DNA of 64,000 bases from CAJBVG01 sp943372995 (GTDB taxonomy: Bacteria > Bacteroidota > Bacteroidia > Sphingobacteriales > Sphingobacteriaceae): contig CALSAQ010000001.1 of assembly GCA_943372995.1 (NCBI GenBank), forward strand, positions 310,001-374,000, read 5' to 3'. Position numbers and translations under genes: made by a program. Shown one piece after another: positions 51,017 to 59,900 of the stretch (position 1 is its first letter; every line of letters begins with the position of its first letter). The notes under the pieces are model-generated. The model was not told the DNA's origin and ran no database searches. It saw only the letters and a list, made by a program, of their open reading frames with translations.

Positions 51017-52234
51017 CTAATAACTTATTATAATATTAAACACACCTTTATTTAGGTTATTATCAAAAAAATAGTTTACTACTTGTACACCTTTTATCCA
51101 CGATTTATCTTTTAAATCATTAATCCATAAATTTAAATCGGTAGGCAGGTTACAATTCCCATTAATATTAATAATATTCTGTTTAAACTCTGTTTGCTCA
51201 GAATTTAGATTAGATTTATTTATTGGATGAATAGTAAGTTCTGTAAGCAGAATTGTGGTAGGAATAGTACTAGCAATATCATCTATAAATGGAGATAATC
51301 GAGTTCTTTTTTCCCAGCCAATTTTATTAAGAAAATCTCTTGATTTAACAATATTATTTTTTTGTTCTTGTATCTTTTTAACATCAGTATCTACTACAGA
51401 TTTATGCTCAATAAGTATTTTGTTTTTATCGAATAAAACACTATAGAAGGTAAAGTTGATTAAGAGTATAATGAACACAACTGAAAGTGAGAACAAAAGC
51501 CCTTTTTTGTAATATTGTTCATACTTATATTCTAATATAGATTCCCCCACTAAATTTATATTATGTTTAAATTGATATAAATGATCTATACTTATCAATG
51601 AAATAGACGCCGAATATGCTAGTACATGCTTATGGGATATATTATCTCCGTCGATTTTGTATTCTTGATTTATAGGTTGGTCATCATGAGAATAAACTCT
51701 TATGTTGTCTAATAAAGTGTTTTGATATTCCATTACGTATTCAGATACCATATATTCTCCATCGCCTAATGATATATAAGGTTTAAAGTTGGAAAATATA
51801 AACGGTCCTAAATAAAGTTCAAGTACACTTATTCTATTATCCTTAAATAAGGATAATATTTTATCTAACTGATTTTTTCTGATTATAGAAATATACCCGG
51901 CATTTAAATGATTATAATATTTCTGAAAATAAAATTCCGAAGCATTAATATTTGGAATTGCTTGATTCAATAAATTGTCATCAGATAAACTTAAATCATT
52001 AACTTTTTTATGTATAATACCTTTACCAGTAATTGATATAATTACAGGGCAGTCAAATTTATCAACTATATCTTTTGTGATTTCAGTATAAATATTTATT
52101 TCACTATCCTGGTAATTTATTTCGTTTTTATGCTTTGTAATGCTAACAGTTCGCCATTCATAGGAATCATTTTTTATTAATAATTCTATACCTATAATTT
52201 TCTTTGTATTAATTATATACTTTTCGAGGAACAT
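51017..52234 (-). CDS. GspL/PilM-PilN-like bitopic protein
   Basis: A 405-residue protein with a cytoplasmic part (1-245), one membrane helix (246-267) and a periplasmic part (268-405). The C-terminal half has the PilN-type sequence LSPFIDDIASTIPTTILLTELTI and a predicted ferredoxin-like domain (NINGNCNLPTDLNLWINDLK). The N-terminal half fits the actin-like cytoplasmic domain of GspL, or PilM fused to PilN, but I see no clear phosphate-binding motif. It would connect the ATPase to the periplasmic parts. It sits 2 bp after the secretin gene. Confidence 0.72.
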   Translation of the reverse strand: MFLEKYIINTKKIIGIELLIKNDSYEWRTVSITKHKNEINYQDSEINIYTEITKDIVDKFDCPVIISITGKGIIHKKVNDLSLSDDNLLNQAIPNINASEFYFQKYYNHLNAGYISIIRKNQLDKILSLFKDNRISVLELYLGPFIFSNFKPYISLGDGEYMVSEYVMEYQNTLLDNIRVYSHDDQPINQEYKIDGDNISHKHVLAYSASISLISIDHLYQFKHNINLVGESILEYKYEQYYKKGLLFSLSVVFIILLINFTFYSVLFDKNKILIEHKSVVDTDVKKIQEQKNNIVKSRDFLNKIGWEKRTRLSPFIDDIASTIPTTILLTELTIHPINKSNLNSEQTEFKQNIININGNCNLPTDLNLWINDLKDKSWIKGVQVVNYFFDNNLNKGVFNIIISY

Positions 52235-52236
52235 AA

Positions 52237-54165
52237 TTAGTAAATTATGGTTGGTTTAATAAATACCACAGAAACTACTTTACTCGATGATTTCGAACGA
52301 CTGCTGAAGAACCATTTTAATACTGGGATTCTTGCTAATACTGGTACACCAGTACCATTTTCACTCTTCTCCGTTCTTTCAATTCCACCCAATACAATCA
52401 TTTCATCATTTCTTGCTCTTATGATAGATTTGAACTGACTGGTTGAATATGGAGGTGGAGAATTCTCTGGAGGATCTCCTGTAAAGTCTGATATCTTCAC
52501 ATCAATCTTTAAAGTTACTTGTTCGTCTCCAGATACCACGGGAGTAATAGTGATACTAAGGTTTGCTTGTACATCATTAAATTGCTGTGTTACTACAGTT
52601 TGAGGATTTAAGGAACCTATAACATTTTGTGTAGTTGTAGTATAATAACGAGTATTTCCAATGCTTAATGTAGCATCGTGACCATTAAGTGTCGACAATT
52701 TAGGCATTGAACGAACCTCTATGTTATTGTTATTCTCTAAAGCACTTAATGAAACATAAAAATTAGGTGTAACCCTTCCTAAATTGACAGAAGTATTATT
52801 CCCTAAATTCGACAAAAACTGATTAATAGATTTTGCTCCCCAAGTAAAATCAACTCCAGGTAATATTGTTCCGCCAGACTTAACAGAATCTGATAAACCA
52901 GCCTTTATACCTGTTTTAACCGATTTACCTTTCTTAATATCTAATAGAATAACTTCTATAGTTACTAAAGGAACTACTTTATCCAATTCGTGTATGAAAG
53001 TATTTATCTCTTCAATTTGTGGACTTGCACCAGTTAATAGTATACTGTTTAATTCTTTAAATGCTTTTATTTCAACACCCTTTTTAATTTCTGCGGGTAT
53101 GGTTTCAATTATATCATCTAATGAACGATTCTGAAGTTGAACAAATTTATTTGAACGCAAACCCTCCAATTTACGCTCCCCTATTAAATAAATACCATTT
53201 TCTTGTCTAAAAGTGTATTCTGTTCCATTTAATAGGTTTGTTAAGAAGCTTTCATACTTCACATGCTCTATGCTTAAATTAGCTGAGCCTTTTATTTCGG
53301 AATACAGAAAATAGCTTATACCCACTTTTTGAGAAACAGCTTTAATAATATCAACTATTTGAGAATTAAAAGCTTCTATAGTGAGTAAATCTCCTAGACC
53401 TGTGTCTGTTTCTATTTCTACATATATTTCTTGTTTTTGAGAAGAGTTCGATCGATTTGTTTTTCTCCTATCTGAAGGTTTTTTATTCCCTTGTGCTATG
53501 GTTAGTAAATCATCTTCTTCCGACATTTTTTTTAATATATAAACTTGATCCGCAGTCTTCACAAAACCTAGTTCATTGGTATAGGCAAACTTTTGTATGG
53601 CATCATCAAACGGTAAATCTTCTAAGTAAACATTTACTCTTTTATCTGCAATACCTGGCGCTAATATTAAATTCTTTTTAGTGATTTGAGTGATTTTTTT
53701 TACGACCTTACTTAAGGTGTCCTCTTTTAAATCGAGAGTTAATAAATTATTGTAGGAATTATATCGTATTATAATTTCTTTTTGAGGTATACTTTCTATC
53801 ACTTTAGGTAAAGGCACATATTTAACAAAAGACATAATAGTGCCTGTGAAATTGATGTCGAGGTTATATTCTTTTACTACAAATAGAAGAATATTTTTTA
53901 CTTGTTCTTGGTTAAAATTATTGTATACTCTGTTATTTATGTTAGGATCTACATTAATATTTAAATCGCTTAATTCTGATACTGCTCTTAAAAACTCTTG
54001 AACTGTAACACCCGATACCGAAATGTCTATTTTTTGGTTTAATCCACTTGTCAGGTTAGATAATTCATTAAGTTTTTGTTCAATGCCTTTGTATCTGCTT
54101 GTATCTTGTGCAAACACAAAACTATAAGTGCATAATACAAACAGTACTAGGAGTACTTTTTTCAT
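52237..54165 (-). CDS. Secretin (GspD/PilQ-like)
   Basis: A 642-residue outer-membrane channel. The signal peptide is MKKVLLVLFVLCTYSFVFAQ. The periplasmic part has STN/N0-like modules (about 40-120 and 130-215), then short N1-like domains (about 250-375) and a beta-barrel secretin core (about 380-642) with VEVILLDIKKGKSVKTG-like, VRSMPKLSTLNGHDATLSIG and the near-C-terminal signature IVLGGIERTEKSENGTGVPVLARIPVLKWFF (partly quoted). There is no lipobox; the pilotin is not evident. It follows gspE by 17 bp. Confidence 0.92.
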   Translation of the reverse strand: MKKVLLVLFVLCTYSFVFAQDTSRYKGIEQKLNELSNLTSGLNQKIDISVSGVTVQEFLRAVSELSDLNINVDPNINNRVYNNFNQEQVKNILLFVVKEYNLDINFTGTIMSFVKYVPLPKVIESIPQKEIIIRYNSYNNLLTLDLKEDTLSKVVKKITQITKKNLILAPGIADKRVNVYLEDLPFDDAIQKFAYTNELGFVKTADQVYILKKMSEEDDLLTIAQGNKKPSDRRKTNRSNSSQKQEIYVEIETDTGLGDLLTIEAFNSQIVDIIKAVSQKVGISYFLYSEIKGSANLSIEHVKYESFLTNLLNGTEYTFRQENGIYLIGERKLEGLRSNKFVQLQNRSLDDIIETIPAEIKKGVEIKAFKELNSILLTGASPQIEEINTFIHELDKVVPLVTIEVILLDIKKGKSVKTGIKAGLSDSVKSGGTILPGVDFTWGAKSINQFLSNLGNNTSVNLGRVTPNFYVSLSALENNNNIEVRSMPKLSTLNGHDATLSIGNTRYYTTTTQNVIGSLNPQTVVTQQFNDVQANLSITITPVVSGDEQVTLKIDVKISDFTGDPPENSPPPYSTSQFKSIIRARNDEMIVLGGIERTEKSENGTGVPVLARIPVLKWFFSSRSKSSSKVVSVVFIKPTIIY

Positions 54166-54182
54166 GAGTAAATGTTTTAAAA

Positions 54183-55616
54183 TTAATAATTATAGAGTAA
54201 TGAATATATTTCTTCTAATGATGTATCACCTCTTTCGAAGAGTTCAAATGCATTCTCTCCTAATGTTTTTATATTTCTTTGTTTAAGCTCTTCATTTATT
54301 TCAAACTTATTATTCTTAATGTGAATTAATAACTCTTCATCAATAGGAATAATTTCGTAAACTGCCTTTCTTCCTTTATATCCTGTATAAAAACAATGCT
54401 CGCAACCTCGTGGAACATAATGTTCTAAAATGGGTTTATACGATTTAAATTGTTTTGGAAATAATGATTGGTCGAATGCTTCTTTTTTTCGGCATGAAGT
54501 GCATAGTAATCGTATTAATCGTTGTGCTACTGTAGTGTTCAACGTACTTGCTATCAAGAAGGCAGGAACCCCCATATCTATTAATCTGGATATTGTACCC
54601 CATGCCGAATTTGTATGAATAGTAGATAATACAAGATGACCTGTTAATGAGGCACGTATGGCCATGGTTGCTGTTTCAACATCTCGTATCTCTCCCACCA
54701 TAATTACATCTGGGTCTTGTCTTAAGAACGTTCGTAAAGCAGCTGAAAAATTTAACCCAATACTTTCTTTTAATTGAACTTGATTAATCCCTTCTAAAGT
54801 GTATTCAATAGGGTCTTCAATCGTTAAAATATTTCTAGTTTCTTTGTTTAACAATTTTAATGTGGCGTATAATGTGGTTGTTTTCCCTGACCCAGTTGGT
54901 CCACTAATTAATACTATCCCATTCGGTCTTTTTACACCTTCTAAATAATTTGACAAATCAAAATCAGAAAAACCTAAATGATGTATATCGATATGAGTAG
55001 CGTCATTACTAAGTATTCTTAATACAATTTTTTCACCATATAAAGTTGGTAAAATGGAAACACGTATATCAAATTTATGTCCTTCACCCGTATAGAATAT
55101 ACGACCATCTTGTGGCAAACGTTTCTCTGCAATATCAAGATTGGATAAAATTTTAATTTTATTGATGAGTGCTGGATATTCGTTTTTTGTTAATCGATGT
55201 CGTTCAACCATAAGTCCATCAATACGTACGCGAATTCTACAACGTTCTTCGTAAGCTTCGATATGAATATCACTACTATTTAGATTTTTAGCTTCTGCAA
55301 TTAAGTGTCCTAAGAATTGATCCGAATTTGGATTAAGGTGTTGAACAGCTTTAACAGAATTAGTATTTCTTAAATAGAATGTGCTTAAAGATTGTTGAAT
55401 AATTGAACTTTCTACTTTAGTTAGTCGTATTTGTTGTGCTAATAAAAATTCTAATTCTTCTTTTACCTCATTTTCATTTTGTTGTTCATCGATATAAAAA
55501 TGCAGTTCGTTAATTTCTTCTCTAAACGGAATAATTCTATAATGCCACGCTTGCTCAGCTGTTATCTTCTGAACAAGTAATTTTGATGTCTGTATGGTGC
55601 CAATAGAATACTCCAT
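54183..55616 (-). CDS. Assembly ATPase (GspE/PilB-like)
   Basis: A 477-residue hexameric ATPase. The N-terminal domain (1-110) is followed by a typical motor: RIRVRIDGLMVERHRL, Walker A SGPTGSGKTTTLY (about 240), the Asp box TIEDPIEY, Walker B DPDVIMVGEIRDVETA, and His box LVLSTIHTNSA. A zinc-type tetracysteine is present (CTSC at about 372 and CEHC at about 408), as in GspE/PilB assembly ATPases and not in PilT. It begins exactly where the prepilin peptidase gene ends. A single ATPase suggests secretion or non-retracting pili. Confidence 0.94.
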   Translation of the reverse strand: MEYSIGTIQTSKLLVQKITAEQAWHYRIIPFREEINELHFYIDEQQNENEVKEELEFLLAQQIRLTKVESSIIQQSLSTFYLRNTNSVKAVQHLNPNSDQFLGHLIAEAKNLNSSDIHIEAYEERCRIRVRIDGLMVERHRLTKNEYPALINKIKILSNLDIAEKRLPQDGRIFYTGEGHKFDIRVSILPTLYGEKIVLRILSNDATHIDIHHLGFSDFDLSNYLEGVKRPNGIVLISGPTGSGKTTTLYATLKLLNKETRNILTIEDPIEYTLEGINQVQLKESIGLNFSAALRTFLRQDPDVIMVGEIRDVETATMAIRASLTGHLVLSTIHTNSAWGTISRLIDMGVPAFLIASTLNTTVAQRLIRLLCTSCRKKEAFDQSLFPKQFKSYKPILEHYVPRGCEHCFYTGYKGRKAVYEIIPIDEELLIHIKNNKFEINEELKQRNIKTLGENAFELFERGDTSLEEIYSLLYNY

Positions 55617-56140
55617 TATGTTAAGAATTGAACTATCAATTTATCGTCGGAAAACAACGAATATTTCCCTATTAAAATACTTAAAAACATTAAGATTATC
55701 AATAAAAATGATTGAATTCCTGCTAAAGGAATTTCCTCCCAAACATTATATTTTATTAACCTTTGAAGCACTACCATGCATATTGAAATGCTTAAACTAA
55801 TAAGATGAAAAGCAATGAAATTAAGTGGGCTTAAATAAAGCGCTAAACAGAGAAAAAAAAGAATGTCACCTTTGCCAATAAATAGATCGACAATATTTAC
55901 CCAAGCTCTTTTTTTTACAGAAAAATAAATACTTAATACCCCAATTTGAATAAGTATAAATAAACAATTGATGATAAAAGAACTACCTATATTAGCTAGG
56001 TCGTAAATAGCTAGTCTGTTAAACAATAACAAACTAGCTATAAGCAGAAACAAATAAGCCGAAACTGCTCTGTATTTAAAATCTTGATAAGTAATAACGG
56101 CCAAAACCAATATACTTATTACATTAAGTATTAAGTTCAA
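55616..56140 (-). CDS. Prepilin peptidase, short A24 type
   Basis: A 174-residue membrane aspartyl protease with about six helices. The catalytic pair is Asp20 (TYQDFKYR) and Asp92 in GKGD (IGKGDILFF). The usual PilD/GspO N-terminal domain with zinc-binding cysteines and methyltransferase activity is missing, as in TadV/CpaA-type peptidases; N-methylation of the mature pseudopilins is therefore doubtful. It overlaps the major pseudopilin gene by 4 bp and touches gspE, fixing its role in this system. Confidence 0.85.
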   Translation of the reverse strand: MNLILNVISILVLAVITYQDFKYRAVSAYLFLLIASLLLFNRLAIYDLANIGSSFIINCLFILIQIGVLSIYFSVKKRAWVNIVDLFIGKGDILFFLCLALYLSPLNFIAFHLISLSISICMVVLQRLIKYNVWEEIPLAGIQSFLLIILMFLSILIGKYSLFSDDKLIVQFLT

Positions 56141-56556
56141 TCTTTTACAACTTCTCTTAAATTTTTATCTTGATTTATTTCCCAAACATTATATACCCCA
56201 TCTCCATCAAAATCGACTACAGCCGTGGCACGTGCTAAAAAGGAATTTACATTTGCCGATACCACTTCTATTCTATAGTTAGCTAAACCGGATTCAGAAT
56301 CGCTGCTTAATTTTTCTTGTTCAAAACCTATATCCTCTAATAGACTGCTGTATTTAGATTTCTCGAAATAATACGAACGTTCTAGAGTATACACATGTTC
56401 TAATTGTATTTTGGCTTCAGTACTTTTTGCCTTAGAAATTAGTGGCATTAAATTAGGCAATGCCAATAAGACTAATATCCCTATAATAATTAATACAATG
56501 AGGACTTCTGTAAGAGTGAAGGCTTTGAGTTTGTTAGGTCTTTCTAAGTTTTTCAT
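56137..56556 (-). CDS. Major pseudopilin (GspG/PilE-like)
   Basis: A 139-residue prepilin. KLKAFTLTEVLIVLIIIG gives cleavage after Ala12, with Phe13 at +1 and Glu17 at +5, and a hydrophobic helix to about 38. The C-terminal part has an EF-hand-like calcium loop DFDGDGVYNVWE (115-126; acidic or Asn residues at positions 1, 3, 5, 9, 12), in the area where GspG proteins hold structural calcium. The gene begins 18 bp after the stop of the small membrane protein gene, with no clear promoter between. Confidence 0.88.
   Translation of the reverse strand: MKNLERPNKLKAFTLTEVLIVLIIIGILVLLALPNLMPLISKAKSTEAKIQLEHVYTLERSYYFEKSKYSSLLEDIGFEQEKLSSDSESGLANYRIEVVSANVNSFLARATAVVDFDGDGVYNVWEINQDKNLREVVKD
56179..56214 (-). 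other. EF-hand-like calcium loop in the major pseudopilin
   Basis: These bases code residues 115-126 of the gspG-like gene, DFDGDGVYNVWE, which satisfy the 1-3-5-9-12 pattern of calcium-binding loops. They lie near the C terminus, in the calcium site region of GspG proteins. Confidence 0.55.
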
Positions 56557-56574
56557 CTTTTTATACTAACTAAA

Positions 56575-56973
56575 TCAAATACCATATTTATATCCATTTA
56601 TTAATGTTCTATAATAGAATATAATAAATAAAAAAACACTTGTTAAAACTTTAAAATAAGAATATCTTATGTTAAGAAAATACCTATATAATATATATTC
56701 AATAATAAATAATCCTATAAGTAGTAAAATGAAAATAACGCTTTGTTGTTTGTTATATTTTTTTATCAAATATGAAATTGGATATAAAAAAAATAAAAAT
56801 TCAAGCAAAAGTGGTGTAATAAATAACCATAATAGCATAAAAATATCCTCTCCTGAATTAATATCAGTTATTTTTACCTCCTTAAAACTTCTGTTTAAAA
56901 ATGTAATTGTAATAAAGAATGCTAGATATCTTATAATTATATAAAATGTTGTTTTTAACAATAATGCATTCAT
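56575..56973 (-). CDS. Small polytopic membrane protein, candidate immunity protein
   Basis: A 132-residue protein counted from the ATG at 56973, which lies 4 bp after the RHS gene stop; a longer frame from 57030 would overlap the RHS gene by 53 bp. It has four likely membrane helices (about 8-25, 45-65, 72-92, 105-125) and a basic loop, and no known family. The position directly after a large RHS protein, and small membrane size, are typical of immunity genes for polymorphic toxins that act on membranes. No experiment or homology is available to support this. Confidence 0.6.
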   Translation of the reverse strand: MNALLLKTTFYIIIRYLAFFITITFLNRSFKEVKITDINSGEDIFMLLWLFITPLLLEFLFFLYPISYLIKKYNKQQSVIFILLLIGLFIIEYILYRYFLNIRYSYFKVLTSVFLFIIFYYRTLINGYKYGI

Positions 56974-56977
56974 AATT

Positions 56978-59900
56978 TTAGTTTTTATATCTATTATAAA
57001 ATGATGGTTTTGGTCTGTTGGATTTATCATTATACATTATTCCACCCATTCCATTATCAAGTATTTCTCTTGTTTTACCATGTGTTTTAAGAAATGATGG
57101 CTGTGCATAATTGAATAACTGTATACCATTTACTGATAATGTTGCTGATGGAAAAACATCTGTGGAAGCAATTAAATTTAAATTATTTCCATTAATACCT
57201 ATTATAAGTTTCTGAGCAACATTTACTGGGTCATAACCCATTAACTTAAGTCCAAATTCTTCAAATCCATTAACCATTGCGTGCTGTTCAAATACTACAA
57301 AACCAGATCTTAATCCTTTTGTATCAATTTTTGTATTTCTTAAACCTGGAAATGAATTTTTCCCTTGAAAAATACCACCAGTAGCTTTTACATCATAAAC
57401 CGATTCAATATCAATAGAAATTAACTCTCCATTTGCATTTTCATTTGATTTAAGAGTGATAGTTGACGTTAACTTATCTCCCGCAGGAAAACTACCTAAT
57501 GGTCCATCCCATGTTTTTTTATCAATGTAACTATTAAAAGTAAATGTTAAGTCTTTGCCTAAATATTTCTCTCCTTTTTTTGTTGTTTCTTGAGAATTTG
57601 CGTCCTTATCCCATTTAATTTGACCTTCGGCATCTTGTACCCAATCATCATTATCACCATTTGGATCAACCTTCCATATAGGGCTGTTACTAAACGCATG
57701 ATACCTACTTTGCCAAGGTTTGTCTACAGGATCCAAATTCCATCTTCTACCCAATCTAGTATCGTATTCCCAAAACTGTGCTGTATTAAAGGTACCACTT
57801 ATTCCGTTAAAGTCATCGTCTTTTTCCTGACCATTAAATCCAAAACGGTAGCCCCCATTTTCTACAGTATTGCTAGGGAATGTACGTTTTGGCATGGCCA
57901 TACCAAAAGGATAGTAATCGGTAGCTGCAATAACATCGGCTTTAAAGAATGATCCATCGTTTAGTTTACGGTCGTTTACTACCACATGCACATTACCCAA
58001 ATGATCGGTTAATTCATAGTATTTATTCATTACCGTTCTTTCGTATTTAGCATTAAAACTTTGTGGTGCAAAGAAGAAATAAACTGATGAACTAAGTGTA
58101 ATAACTAATTTTGGTCGTTTGCTACTGGTTCCGTATTCACTTGTGTAAAATGCTAGTCCAGCAGGTGTATTTCCTCCTGAAAATGGAGCTGATTCATCAG
58201 TTAAAGCTATTCTTAATCCATATAATGGATTGGTAGAATGATCAACCATGTCTTTTATCAAATTTGTAACATCTATATTCAAATAATCTTGAGTAGTTGT
58301 TGTTGGTGAAGCTAAGTCTACTTTATTCGTGCTTGTTACAGTTGGTTGATCATCCCATCTAATACTGGTTTCCCCCCAATTTTGAGTCACACGTTCAATT
58401 TTTGCATAAGTAGAACTACTTGTTGAAGGTAAATAATGTGAAGACCCGTATAAAGAAAGTTTTGCATCAGTAATATTAGAGCCCTGTGACTTCAAGCTAT
58501 TGAGGTAAAAATTAACAAAAGATCTAGTTTTGTCTAATGGAACATTTTGATGATAGAAATTTTTAACAGTCATTATGGTTGATTCAGCGTATATATCTGC
58601 GTCAACCTTAACATAATTATCATTAACATTAGAGCCATCATCTTGTAAGGTTATAGTGGTCGATTTTTGTGCCACTACTAAATTAGGTTTATAAATCCCA
58701 ATGCGTCCACTTGCATAAATAGGCACTTCTTTTAAGATATAGGTAGAACCAGTTCGTTCGTATATAGCCATAATGTTTCCAGAAGCATCGCGTATATAAT
58801 ATTCTTCAGGAATACCCACCTGATCATTTAATTTTCTTACTCTTTGTCCCATTGCATCATAAAGGAAACTAGTTGTAGCATTACCAAGGTATGATGCTAC
58901 ATATCTTACTTTATTGTATGGTGTCCAAGCAATTCCATCAATTTGATTTTCATCATCGTATATTAAATTTCCAATAGCATCATATTGGTAATTTCCTCCG
59001 TTTTGTATATCACCAGTAAATACCTCTGAATTTGCGTTCTCAGTTATAGAAGTTAATTTATTGTTAGTAGTTCCACTAGAATAATTATAGGTGATATCAT
59101 CCATTAAAATATTACCTCCAGAACCAACATGTCCGTTTCTGCTAAGTGAAGTAATATTACCATTTGCATCATAATCGTAACTAGAAATATAATCGTTTGT
59201 ACTGGTCACGTCATATATGCTTGTATTCATATATTCAGAGGTATTTGATAACAATCTATGAACATCATCATATCTAAAATTTAAGCTTAATGGTTGTGTT
59301 GCTGATGGTGCACTTACTGGTACCTGAGCATTAGAAATAAATCGAGTAATATTTCCATTATACAATGGATTGTTTAATGAATAGTTAGCACCTGGTCCTT
59401 CAGTATAATATTGGTGAACATCACGTGCATGATCGTTGTGATAGTAACTAAGGTGATACCCAAATGCATCTTTTGCTACAGCACTGTTAGCGGAACCAGA
59501 TACAGCATCTTCTCCAGGATCAAAATCTTTAATTAACTCCGAATTATTTACCATCTTCAACCAACCTTCGAGTGTATAATCATAATCCATACCTTGTACA
59601 TCATCCTCTCCATATACAACCCTTTTTAATGGTCCGTGTGTATAATATTCATATTTAGCATCTCTGTCCCAATAGATATTATCGGTAGAAGTTTTTACTT
59701 CTTTTAAACGGTTATCCTGATCATAAGTATACATATGATAAAAGGCATCTCTCCTACCTTCGTTCATTTTCACCTTGGTCACTTTATTGCTATATACATC
59801 GTATTCGTAGCCAATAAAACATTTAAACATGTTGGGCAATTCTTGTGCAATCCATTCTACATTTCCATTGGCATCATAACTATAATAGGTTATTACTTGA

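Noticed and set aside
45246..56556. Tad pilus locus
   Set aside because: The short peptidase is Tad-like, but there is a single GspF with two T2SSF domains, a tetracysteine GspE-type ATPase and Gsp-type minor pseudopilins, and no TadB/TadC pair or RcpA-type secretin.
57590..57952. Plus-strand open frame of 120 codons opposite the RHS gene
   Set aside because: It lies wholly inside the RHS core coding region, and has no recognisable motif; the minus strand frame is clearly the real gene.
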